From positions 1-64,000 of the forward strand of contig CAZDBS010000003.1 of the NCBI GenBank assembly GCA_964503775.1: a DNA stretch of 64,000 nucleotides, in the 5' to 3' direction. Position 1 is the stretch's first letter; each line of letters begins with the position of its first letter. This document shows positions 49,575-57,875 of this stretch, piece after piece. The notes beneath the pieces were generated by a model. That model was not told the origin of the DNA, did no database searches, and saw only the letters and a list, made by a program, of their open reading frames with translations. The stretch comes from CAZDBS01 sp964503775 (GTDB taxonomy: Bacteria > Patescibacteriota > Saccharimonadia > Saccharimonadales > CAZDBS01). The position numbers were made by a program, and so were the translations under genes.

Positions 49575-50197
49575 TATTTTTTGCGATCCTCGTCGTACCT
49601 GGCAACCTTGAGCGGTGGCTTGGGTTGGATGTATGGTGGCAGCTCGTTGTTGCGAAGCAGAATCGTTTCGTCACATGTAAAAACTAGACCTTTGTTGGGT
49701 TGGGCCTGAAAACCTAGGTACACGGTATGAACTTTGCGGCGCTTGAGCTCAGTTATGACCGGCTGCATGTCCGAGTCAGAGCTGCAGATAACCGCTGTCT
49801 TGATTTTCCTGTCTGCAGCTAGGCTGATCATATCGACGGCCAAACGAACATCAACACCCTTCTCTTTAAAGACCGGATCAACATCCTTCCCGGCTGAGAA
49901 CATGCGGACATTTCCACTAGTGATGAAATTGACTTTTTGAGCCTCCAGGTTACTTTTCAGTGCCCGTTGCAACGCGACGAGATCTTCACTCTTCTCTTTT
50001 GTCTCCTTGTAGACGTGCAATTTGGCTACATAGTACCGAATCTCATCAATTTTGAGATCAGGCAACATATCGTGCAAGAGTTGTTTCAGCTTGATATTGC
50101 CAAAAGCATGATCATCCCATCCCAGTCGCTTCTGGCGATAAACCTGCTTGATCTTCTTCTGAAAATTCTCCCCATCGACAAATACCACAGTTTTCAT
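49574..50197 (-). CDS. NYN-domain (LabA/DUF88) putative ribonuclease
   Basis: A 207-residue NYN/PIN-like protein with the acidic residues of this nuclease fold: FVDGENF at the N-terminus, KGVDVRLAVDMI and CSSDSDMQPVITELKRR. Probably an RNA nuclease; the target is unknown. TATACT, in an extended -10 context, is six bases before the ATG. Confidence 0.82.
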   Translation of the reverse strand: MKTVVFVDGENFQKKIKQVYRQKRLGWDDHAFGNIKLKQLLHDMLPDLKIDEIRYYVAKLHVYKETKEKSEDLVALQRALKSNLEAQKVNFITSGNVRMFSAGKDVDPVFKEKGVDVRLAVDMISLAADRKIKTAVICSSDSDMQPVITELKRRKVHTVYLGFQAQPNKGLVFTCDETILLRNNELPPYIQPKPPLKVARYDEDRKK

Positions 50198-50203
50198 GGT
50201 GTG

Positions 50204-50209
50204 AGTATA
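50204..50209 (-). promoter_or_regulatory. Extended -10 box, leaderless NYN gene
   Basis: TGATATACT on the minus strand, six bases before the ATG. Confidence 0.55.
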
Positions 50210-50244
50210 TCAGAGTTGGATCTATTGAGGTCTGAATAAAAGAA

Positions 50245-50275
50245 CCTCGCCGGTTCCTTTCGGAATTGGGCGAGG
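50245..50275 (-). terminator. Intrinsic terminator
   Basis: CCTCGCC/GGCGAGG plus TTCC/GGAA stems around a short loop; on the minus strand the stem is followed by TTCTTTTATT. It ends transcripts of the cytochrome operon or of the promoter at 50289-50317. Confidence 0.7.
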
Positions 50276-50288
50276 CGTGTATGCATTT

Positions 50289-50317
50289 ATACTACGAAAG
50301 TGCTTGGCAATTGTCAA
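50289..50317 (-). promoter_or_regulatory. Strong promoter directly before a terminator
   Basis: TTGACA (50312-50317), 17 bases, TAGTAT (50289-50294) on the minus strand. The terminator hairpin begins about 14 bases downstream of the -10, so the predicted product is an RNA of only about 40-50 bases. Confidence 0.5.
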
Positions 50318-50371
50318 CAAGACCAACAATGATAGTTATACTGATAAGTGATAGGAACACTACTTTATATA

Positions 50372-50863
50372 TCATTGTCCATCTGAGCGTAAATCCACAC
50401 ATATCGCAACTGCATCTGACTCGGTTTGATAGCACCACTTAAGTTTTTCAGACTGTAGCGGAACCTGATAACTCAGTTCACCTGTGGCGGTTTCGCCCGC
50501 AGCATACTCGCGAGCGTCGAAGGGTTTGTCGAGAAGTAATGGCGACAGCTGATAATGAGCACCGGTTTCATCTTGAACATAACTCTGTAGTGCTGGAGCG
50601 AACCACTCGCCTTTTGTGAGACGCGATTGGACCAGACTGTCAACGATGACAAACTTGTAACCTGGTTTCGGACGAAACGCTTCATCCCCAGTCGTCGACA
50701 CTTTCCACCCCAAGACTTTGGTGTCCAAGTGTTGTCCGGTTACCTGCTGATCATCACGCCGTTTGTCGACTGTGAGCAAAACCATGAATATTACAAAACC
50801 AACAACCAGACCGGAGCAGACACCGATAACAACTTCTTTGCGACTGGTTGTGACCCTGCTCAT
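50372..50863 (-). CDS. DUF4352-like exported protein
   Basis: A 163-residue protein with one N-terminal membrane helix (about 11-34) and an immunoglobulin-like DUF4352-type domain (PKPGYKFVIVDSLVQSRLTKGEWFAP ... AAGETATGELSYQVP). Such domains are usually extracytoplasmic lipoprotein parts; no catalytic motif. The ATG at 50863 follows the stop of the cytochrome b5 gene by four bases. Confidence 0.7.
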   Translation of the reverse strand: MSRVTTSRKEVVIGVCSGLVVGFVIFMVLLTVDKRRDDQQVTGQHLDTKVLGWKVSTTGDEAFRPKPGYKFVIVDSLVQSRLTKGEWFAPALQSYVQDETGAHYQLSPLLLDKPFDAREYAAGETATGELSYQVPLQSEKLKWCYQTESDAVAICVDLRSDGQ

Positions 50864-50867
50864 AGCA

Positions 50868-51452
50868 TTACTGTACTGCCCCCACCTTGTAACTCGCAAG
50901 GACATTATAGGCGCTTTGTTTGTGGTTATACTGTTCACCGGCTGACGACTTTGCTCCGCTCAAGTAACCGGAGATATCATGTCCGCATGTCGCACTATTA
51001 AAAACACTACTGCCGCCTGGGTGGTTCGAAACATACGAAGTTACTATGTAGTAATAACCGTTATAGATGACCCAACAATTTGCAGCCGAGTTATGAGCCG
51101 CGACCTGAGCAGAAGTACAGCTGCCGCCCGACTGACCACATGGGATAGTTGTAGGCGGAGTTGGAGTTGGAGTTGGAGTTGGCGGAGCCGTCGTTACGGT
51201 TGTCGTAGTGGGCGAGGCTGTGGTGGTTGGATTAGGGGCCGTTGAAACAACTGTCGTCGATATTGGAGTTGCCGGTGTCGCTGGAGTTTGGGGTCCAGCT
51301 ACTGCTTCGGTGGTCTTGGAGTCGACAGTACTCGGTGCTTGAATATTGCTCACTTGCTTTGGATCGCTACCAAGTATCCCAAGGGCAAAGATAAGACTTA
51401 CCATGCAACCAGCTGTAATAATTGCAATGAGAACGATTCGATTCAGTTTCAT
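50868..51452 (-). CDS. Membrane-anchored extracytoplasmic cytochrome b5-like protein
   Basis: A 194-residue protein: signal anchor (about 6-28), a long Thr/Pro-rich linker (about 35-105) and a C-terminal cytochrome b5 fold with HPGG heme ligand in VSNHPGGSSVFNSATCGHDIS and a second His in YNHKQSAYNVLASYKVG. Heme binding and an exposed electron-transfer role are inferred from the family. The start overlaps the reductase stop as ATGA, so the two proteins are probably made together. Confidence 0.82.
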   Translation of the reverse strand: MKLNRIVLIAIITAGCMVSLIFALGILGSDPKQVSNIQAPSTVDSKTTEAVAGPQTPATPATPISTTVVSTAPNPTTTASPTTTTVTTAPPTPTPTPTPPTTIPCGQSGGSCTSAQVAAHNSAANCWVIYNGYYYIVTSYVSNHPGGSSVFNSATCGHDISGYLSGAKSSAGEQYNHKQSAYNVLASYKVGAVQ

Positions 51453-52986
51453 GTTAAAGCAAACTCCTCCGTGCGAATATGATGTTTACGAACACCTTTG
51501 GATATAAATTGCTGTTTCAAAGACTTCATCATGGATGGCGGGCCACAGATGTACAGCTCGACATCATCGAGCTTACCATACTGTTGTTCAACCCAGTCAG
51601 CGGTCAAAAAACCTTTTTGTTCATCCGTCACATAAGCATGATATGTAAAATTTTTGAGCCGATTAGGTATAAGTTTACCTAGAGCTTCCTGCTCCAGTAA
51701 CTCCGACCGCGTCGCAGCACTGTAGACAAGAGTGACAGCCGGAGACGTTGGATCCAAAGCCTGAACCATGCTCAAAAAGGGCGTGATACCTATGCCACCA
51801 GCTATCCATATCTGAGGTCTTTTGGAACGTACTGAGATAAACCTACCAAATGCTCCCTCAATCTCAGCTACTGTGCCAGGCTTCAAGTTGGTGAGACTTT
51901 TAGTGTAGTCTCCCAGAGCTTTGATACCTAACCATAGGTTAACACCGGAGGGTGACGAGGTGATGGAGAATGGATGTGACTCTTTGGAGATGCCGAGTGA
52001 TCGACTATCAGGGAATCGTATAAATACGAATTGACCTGCTTTGAAACTGATAGATCGCTCAACCGGACTGAGTTCCAGAGCTATAACATTACCGGGCTGC
52101 GACACCACTTTTTCGACTCGATATTTTGACCGGCGAACTACTACATTCGCCATCAGACTGCGATATGCAAAGCACGCCAGGCCTACAACCACCCACATCA
52201 GCAGATAAAACTTGAGGAATACATCTCGCGAGGTATCTGACCTAATGAGTAATACGTGTAAGCCTGCGAGCAAGAATGCCACCCCCAAAAATTTATGCGT
52301 CAGTCGCCATATCTGATAAGGTAACTTAACAAAAAAAGTGATGATGAGCAGTATGACCATGCCGAGGTAGGCCACTATGCCGTTGTTGATAGCTGATAAC
52401 TGCTTGTACGTCGTGAGATAGCCATCGATGTGGATACCTCGGGGAAGCAAAAACAATGCTGCGTTATGGAATGTCGAAAGTTCTCTGAAATCAACTAGAT
52501 TAAGCGCGAGGAGTATTGGGTGAAATAGAACGCATATTAGTGCCGCCCCACCGATGATATGATGAGCGATATAAACTCTATTGAGCCCACCAAATAAATC
52601 TTCAAGCCGCTTCCAACGAGTTGATAGCACGAAATTCAGCGCATATAGCACCAAACCGACGATCCCGAGAGCTTTTCCTAGTGACAAAAGCGCTTGATCC
52701 CACGTAGCGAATTGTTCGTTCAGCGGCGATAGCGATATCCAGCGCAAGAACGGAATCAAACACAGCACGATAACGAGCAACCACCCGCNNNNNNNNNNNN
52801 NNNNNNNNNNNNNNNNNNNNNNNNNNNNNNNNNNNNNNNNNNNNNNNNNNNNNNNNNNNNNNNNNNNNNNNNNNNNNNNNNNNNNNNNGATATCCAGCGC
52901 AAGAACGGAATCAAACACAGCACGATAACGAGCAACCACCCGCCATACCGAGCAACGATTCGCCTTGCCGTATTTTCTGACATCAT
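51449..52986 (-). CDS. Ferric-reductase-like flavocytochrome (interrupted by assembly gap)
   Basis: N-terminal six-helix heme b membrane domain (HHIIGGAALICVLFHPI and RLTHKFLGVAFLLAGLHVLL supply paired His) and a C-terminal ferredoxin-reductase part with FAD site HPFSITSSPSG and NAD(P) site GGIGITPF...YICGPPSMM. It moves electrons from cytosolic NAD(P)H across the membrane. The gene contains 100 N (52789-52888) flanked by two identical 55-base copies; removing 155 bases restores one open frame of 460 residues (1383 bases). Start is one of two adjacent ATGs at 52986/52983 after AGGGG. Confidence 0.85.
52734..52943. other. Assembly gap with duplicated 55-base contig ends
   Basis: Bases 52734-52788 and 52889-52943 are identical and flank exactly 100 N. 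The duplicate is an overlap of contig ends that a scaffolder failed to merge, not a biological repeat. Confidence 0.93.
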
Positions 52987-53006
52987 ACCCCTACTATTCT
53001 ACCCTA

Positions 53007-54287
53007 CTACTCTGTTCGGAGAGCTTCGATCGGATCGAGCTTCGAAGCCTTGCGAGCTGGCAACAAGCCAGCGATGGTAGTCACTAGCATCAAGAACAGT
53101 ATTACGAGGGCCATCTGCCACCAGACAAAGATCAGTAACCTCTCCGAGCCAAAGCTGAGTTTCTCGCTAATTGTCGGGTTGAGAACAGTTCCGAGCAAGA
53201 ATGCAAAGCCGCTACCCAAAGCTGCCCCCAAGAATCCTATCCAGGTCGCTTCGGTCATGAACAACGCGCTGACACTGAGACGCGACATACCAAGAGCTTT
53301 CATGAGACCGATCTCTCGAGTTCGTTCTAGCACACTGATATACATAGTATTCACAACCCCGAAAAACGACGCTATCAGTGTCACGCTACCGAAGCCAAGC
53401 ACAATCCCCTGCAAGACACTAATAATTTGACCGAGGAATTTTTGCGTATCCTCGACACTTTGTGGATTGTACCCCATGCTTTTCAGTTGATCCTGCACAG
53501 CTTTGAGTTTGGTTTTATCCAGCCCATCTTTCACTCGGACACTGACATAGATGAACTTATCGGCATTGACCGTTCCGGCATTCACAAAATCACTTAGCAT
53601 TTTTACATCATCACGACCAGCTAGGAGTGGACGTTGCACGAAACTGATACTAGTAGCCGGCTTTTTGGTAACGGCTGCAATAGTGAATGGCTCACTGAGA
53701 ACCTTGCCAAATGGCTGCTGTACTTGCAGAGTAATCTGTTTGCTTACAGCGTCTTCGGCTGATTTAAACCCCAGCAGATCAAGATACTCATCGGGTAGCA
53801 ATACCGAACGTGCCGGCAGGTTGTCCGACAATGCACCGGCAGCAATCTCTGGCTTCTGGGCGCGATTGTAAACCTCTAGCATTCCTGTGTATCGTTTATT
53901 GCCCCCTCTCGTAACATACTGGAGGTTGATCTGATAACCCTCCCTGACTTCCTCGACACCGGGTAGCACTTGGATTTTATCGATATCACTGCGATCAATC
54001 CTCTTGATACTAAAGCCCTGGGACTCCCCGATTGATTCATCATATTCGATAGGTTTCGTCGAACCACTGGCGCTGAAGATTCGATCGTCTTTGGCAACTA
54101 GTAGCTCGGCCGGATCGAAGTTGCTGGATACTATCCGATCAGTATAGGCTTTGGCACCGCGAGCCGCAGACAATGTGAGCGTGAGCGTAAATCCGCCAAC
54201 CGCAATGGCCAGTGCAGTCAGCAGTGTGCGGCCTTTGGCACTTCTAAGACTTCTCCCACTTCGCTTGATGATATCTCGGATACTCAT
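53007..54287 (-). CDS. MacB/FtsX-type ABC transporter permease
   Basis: A 426-residue permease: first helix (about 20-42), a large extracytoplasmic MacB-PCD-like domain (about 50-280) and three C-terminal helices in an FtsX domain (MYISVLERTREIGLMKALGMSRLSVSALFMTEA). Members extrude lipoproteins, peptides or act as mechanotransmitters. Start overlaps the ATPase stop as ATGA. Confidence 0.88.
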   Translation of the reverse strand: MSIRDIIKRSGRSLRSAKGRTLLTALAIAVGGFTLTLTLSAARGAKAYTDRIVSSNFDPAELLVAKDDRIFSASGSTKPIEYDESIGESQGFSIKRIDRSDIDKIQVLPGVEEVREGYQINLQYVTRGGNKRYTGMLEVYNRAQKPEIAAGALSDNLPARSVLLPDEYLDLLGFKSAEDAVSKQITLQVQQPFGKVLSEPFTIAAVTKKPATSISFVQRPLLAGRDDVKMLSDFVNAGTVNADKFIYVSVRVKDGLDKTKLKAVQDQLKSMGYNPQSVEDTQKFLGQIISVLQGIVLGFGSVTLIASFFGVVNTMYISVLERTREIGLMKALGMSRLSVSALFMTEATWIGFLGAALGSGFAFLLGTVLNPTISEKLSFGSERLLIFVWWQMALVILFLMLVTTIAGLLPARKASKLDPIEALRTE

Positions 54288-54985
54288 GCTGTCTTCCTTT
54301 TTGCAGGTTTATTGGACTTAATACTCGCTATTTTGCCATCCATGAGTACGATTTGAGTCTGACAACGACTTGCCAGATCTTCGTCGTGCGTAACGACTAT
54401 CAACGTGCTACCAAGAGTTTTATTCAGATCAAACAACAAATCGATGATGAGCTCGCCTGTAGTACTGTCGAGGTTGCCAGTCGGCTCATCGGCAAAGATG
54501 AGTTTAGGTTCGAGAACAATAGCCCGGGCAATCGCCAAACGCTGCTTTTGCCCCCCGGATAGATCACGAGCCCGACTATCGATCTTGTCAGATAACTCTA
54601 CTTTCTCGAGGGCATCGAGAATCATAGCTCGGCGTCGTGATTTTTTGATACCGGCGATTTCTAGGGGAAGTGCTACGTTTTGATAGCAGGTCTGATTGGG
54701 TTCGACGAAAAAGGCTTGGAAAATAAAACTCATCACTTTGGCGCGAAAAAGATCAATCTTACGCCGTGAGAGGGCAAAGAGATTTTTATCGCCAAAGATA
54801 ACTTCTCCCGTATCAGGATGATCCAAACCACTCATGATATGCATCAGGGTGGACTTACCGGAGCCACTCTTACCCATGATAGAAACCGTACTGCCATCCT
54901 CTATATCGAATGACACGTCACTAAGAGCCGTGAAGGCATTGGCCTTCTTGCCATAAACTTTGGTGATATTACTAACTTTGATCAA
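54284..54985 (-). CDS. MacB/LolD-type ABC transporter ATPase
   Basis: A 233-residue ATPase with Walker A GKSGSGKST near residue 38, signature LSGGQKQRLAIARA and Walker B LIFADEPTGNLDS. Start is a TTG seven bases after GAGGAG. The permease follows with a four-base overlap. Confidence 0.92.
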   Translation of the reverse strand: MIKVSNITKVYGKKANAFTALSDVSFDIEDGSTVSIMGKSGSGKSTLMHIMSGLDHPDTGEVIFGDKNLFALSRRKIDLFRAKVMSFIFQAFFVEPNQTCYQNVALPLEIAGIKKSRRRAMILDALEKVELSDKIDSRARDLSGGQKQRLAIARAIVLEPKLIFADEPTGNLDSTTGELIIDLLFDLNKTLGSTLIVVTHDEDLASRCQTQIVLMDGKIASIKSNKPAKRKTA

Positions 54986-55622
54986 CTGGAGTCTCCTCTG
55001 GTAATTGCCTCGTACAAGTATAGATCACAACGCCGCCATCTTCCACTACGTAATACTGAGGCGCTAACAAGTCACCGACTGTGCGAATACAGAGTCCCAA
55101 CCGCTCACTAAACCTATCTTGCTCTTCCTCTAGCTGATCAAGTGATTTGACAGTCCGTTTGGGGCTCTCTGGAGGTACCGTATCGCCTCTCCGCGTAATT
55201 ATTCGCTGACGAGTTAGGATAAGCTGACTCTCTAAGTGAGCTTGCCGAAGTACGGCTTGACACAGTGATTCGCCAACTACCGATGGTTCATCTTGTGCAA
55301 TATGAAGCGCGTCGTGTTGACAATCTGCAATCTGAGTGATGAAAAGGGGTAGATCCCTAACCTTCTTGAGTTGGCCTTTGGCGAACTTGTCACGCTCCCA
55401 CCAGACATGATCACGATCCGGCGCGCAGGCCTGACACGTACAACCAGATTCGATTCCAAGATTGTGCCGCATCAATTCTGGCATTGGTGGTACTGGAAGA
55501 CCAGATTCAAGACTGATTGGCGCTGTTTGCGCAGTTTGTATATGGGCATTGAAGTGCCTAACATAGACTTTGTTGACTTTACAATCAACCTGCATCCGCG
55601 ACAAATCCTCTGCCCCTGTCAT
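54972..55622 (-). CDS. Protein of unknown function, 216 aa
   Basis: Unrecognised soluble protein. Its features are a cysteine cluster with aromatic residues (SGCTCQACAPDRDHVWWERD, about residue 60-80), a helical middle and a closing strand YYVVEDGGVVIYTC. The ATG at 55622 fits a TTGTCC/TATCGT promoter (17-base spacing) ending seven bases before it; an ATG at 55595 is an alternative. It overlaps the ABC ATPase by 14 bases, so it likely belongs to that operon. Confidence 0.55.
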   Translation of the reverse strand: MTGAEDLSRMQVDCKVNKVYVRHFNAHIQTAQTAPISLESGLPVPPMPELMRHNLGIESGCTCQACAPDRDHVWWERDKFAKGQLKKVRDLPLFITQIADCQHDALHIAQDEPSVVGESLCQAVLRQAHLESQLILTRQRIITRRGDTVPPESPKRTVKSLDQLEEEQDRFSERLGLCIRTVGDLLAPQYYVVEDGGVVIYTCTRQLPEETPVDQS

Positions 55623-55682
55623 ACGTATTACGATAAGCGTTACCGGCCACCAGGACAATACTCTTGCACCAAACTACAACAT

Positions 55683-57194
55683 CTACTTGAGTTTAATGTC
55701 TGGATATATGGCTTTTGTGACACTATCAACCTCATGACGCAGCTGCGGAAACGGTACGCCTTCACGAGCCGTAACACCCTCTAAAGCCCAAAAATAGCGT
55801 TCTGAATAACTCCAACCACAAGCGGGTGGCATGCCGTATTCTAACATTTCGACAAAATCGATATCTAGCATTTGAGCCTCTTCATCGCCCGCTTCTCGCA
55901 GTTTTTCTTGCTCGAGAAAACGATTCAACTGGTCTATGGGATCATTCAGTTCTGAGTATCCGTTACCCATTTCTGTGCCCGCTATAACCGGATGGAAACG
56001 AAGTGTCACTCGCGGGTCGCCTGGGTCTTGTTTGGCAAGCGGCGATATTTCTACTGGTTCATGAATCAACCAGAAAGGTCCAGCCGATTGCTTGCGAACA
56101 AGCTTCCATACACTATCCATCGCACGAAGCACATTTACTTCTCCTTCGAGTTTCACGTTGTTGTCGGCAAGAATCTGTTTCAACTGATTCAAGTTCGGGT
56201 TGAACACATCAACACTAAACTTCTCATTCATGATCTCTGGATAACGAACAATAGGCCATTTTTGATCAAGATTGACATCAAACTCCCCGACTTGGAATTG
56301 GAGTTTGCCCCAAGTTGCTTGAGCAACTTCTTTCATCATTCGCTCATAGAGCTCCATGGCCTGATCGTAATTCTGATAAGCGACGTAACTTTCAAACGCT
56401 ACGTGCTCTGGTAGGTGTTCATCCGAATAGTTTTCATTTCTAAATCGAGGACCGACATCAAAAACTCGTTCGTAGCCAGCTCCAAGTAATCTCTTGAGTG
56501 GCAATTCATGACTTATCCTTAGGTAAAAATCCTGATCTATAGCATCCATGTGAGTTCTGAATGGTTTGGCGTCGGCGCCCCCGGTTGTGTGCTCAAGCAC
56601 TGGTATGTTAATTTCGATAAAACCTTCTTTGAGCAGAAAATCACGTGTTGCCTGCCAAAAGTGGCTACGGCGAATAAATCTGTCATACACGTCTTTATTG
56701 ACATTCATATCTACATATCGTCGTCGGAAACGCTCTTCTTTGTTTGTAAAGCCATCTTTCTCGTTTGGCAGTGGACGCAAACTCTTCGTCAGCAGCCTGA
56801 GAGTGTCAATTTCCACTGATGTCTCACCTGTTTGAGTCTTTATTACCTTACCAGTTGCCTCCACAAAATCACCGCTATCAAGAAGTGTGATTTCTTCGAT
56901 CCCCAACTCACTAGCGCCACGATTACATTGTTTGCCCTCAGAGTCGCGCCAGAATAGTTGTAGCTCCCCGCTGGCATCTTTAATTACGATGAAGGCGATC
57001 TTGCCGAATCTACGTATGAATTTGATTCGACCATCGACGGTTACGACTTGACCTTCAAGCTCGTCGAATTTTTTATTGATCTGATCTAGCGTGTGTGATC
57101 TATTAGTATCGGCAGGATAGGGATTGATACCGAGCTGCTTCAGCTCTTCTAATTTTCGAAGACGTTCATCTCTGTATTCTTTGAGTGATGCCAT
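55683..57194 (-). CDS. lysS: Lysyl-tRNA synthetase, class II
   Basis: A 503-residue class IIb enzyme: OB-fold anticodon domain (VVTVDGRIKFIRRFGKIAFIVIKDASG), motif 2 (FDVGPRFRNENYSDEHLPEHVAFESYVAY) and motif 3 near the C-terminus (FVEMLEYGMPPACGWSYSERYFWAL; the usual GxGxGxxR end is replaced by CGWSYSERYFW). This motif 3 change differs from textbook LysRS and deserves a check. Confidence 0.9.
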   Translation of the reverse strand: MASLKEYRDERLRKLEELKQLGINPYPADTNRSHTLDQINKKFDELEGQVVTVDGRIKFIRRFGKIAFIVIKDASGELQLFWRDSEGKQCNRGASELGIEEITLLDSGDFVEATGKVIKTQTGETSVEIDTLRLLTKSLRPLPNEKDGFTNKEERFRRRYVDMNVNKDVYDRFIRRSHFWQATRDFLLKEGFIEINIPVLEHTTGGADAKPFRTHMDAIDQDFYLRISHELPLKRLLGAGYERVFDVGPRFRNENYSDEHLPEHVAFESYVAYQNYDQAMELYERMMKEVAQATWGKLQFQVGEFDVNLDQKWPIVRYPEIMNEKFSVDVFNPNLNQLKQILADNNVKLEGEVNVLRAMDSVWKLVRKQSAGPFWLIHEPVEISPLAKQDPGDPRVTLRFHPVIAGTEMGNGYSELNDPIDQLNRFLEQEKLREAGDEEAQMLDIDFVEMLEYGMPPACGWSYSERYFWALEGVTAREGVPFPQLRHEVDSVTKAIYPDIKLK

Positions 57195-57259
57195 ATAGAT
57201 TTCTAACTTACTGCTTAGTATATAGCAGCGTACTGAACCTTACTATTACATTGTTTGAT

Positions 57260-57721
57260 TTAGGATATATTAACAACCGAGTAGACTAGTTTGGAGCTTG
57301 GCGTGGCAAGTGTTACCTCTTCGCCAATCTTACGCCCTATGAGGGCTTTGCCGATAGGAGATTCGTCCGAAATCTTACCTTCCAGTGGGTCAGCTTCGAC
57401 AGTACCGACAACTGTAAATTGCTTGGTCTTGCCTTTCTTGTCGCGCAGCTCGACTGTCGAACCAAGCGTTACCTTGCCGCTATTGGACTTCTCTCGGATG
57501 ATAGTGACGTTGTTCAAGATATGTTCGATCTCAGAGATGCGCCCCTCGATTCGCCCTTGCTCTTCGCGAGCTGAGGCATACTCGGCGTTTTCACTGAGGT
57601 CACCGAAATCACGAGCAATTTTGATCTTTTCGGCAATTGTCAGTCGTTGTTTCTTCAGTTCACCTAGCTCGGCATCTAGTTCCTTGATACCGGCTTTGGT
57701 GAGATGGAATAGTTTTTTCAT
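57260..57721 (-). CDS. greA: Transcription elongation factor GreA
   Basis: A 153-residue Gre factor: N-terminal coiled coil with DFGDLSENAEYASAREEQG at the tip, then an FKBP-like C-terminal domain. Rescues backtracked RNA polymerase. GTAGGAGG precedes the ATG by nine bases; its 5' leader contains a GGAGCC/GGTTCC hairpin right before the ribosome site. A TATACT at about 57792-57797 is a likely -10. Confidence 0.95.
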   Translation of the reverse strand: MKKLFHLTKAGIKELDAELGELKKQRLTIAEKIKIARDFGDLSENAEYASAREEQGRIEGRISEIEHILNNVTIIREKSNSGKVTLGSTVELRDKKGKTKQFTVVGTVEADPLEGKISDESPIGKALIGRKIGEEVTLATPSSKLVYSVVNIS

Positions 57722-57875
57722 TTCTGCAGGCCTCCTACGGAACCAGCTAAGGCTCCATTTTCTTCTTTCACCCGAACATATAATCCAAAAGAGTATAGCA
57801 CCTCTTTGAATTGCACAAACGTTTTATTGTTAGATTTACTACATTGTATCTGTAACCGAACTTTTAATCATCGGT

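Noticed and set aside
52602..52939. Short ORFs in and next to the N run
   Set aside because: They arise from reading the duplicated contig end in the wrong frame.
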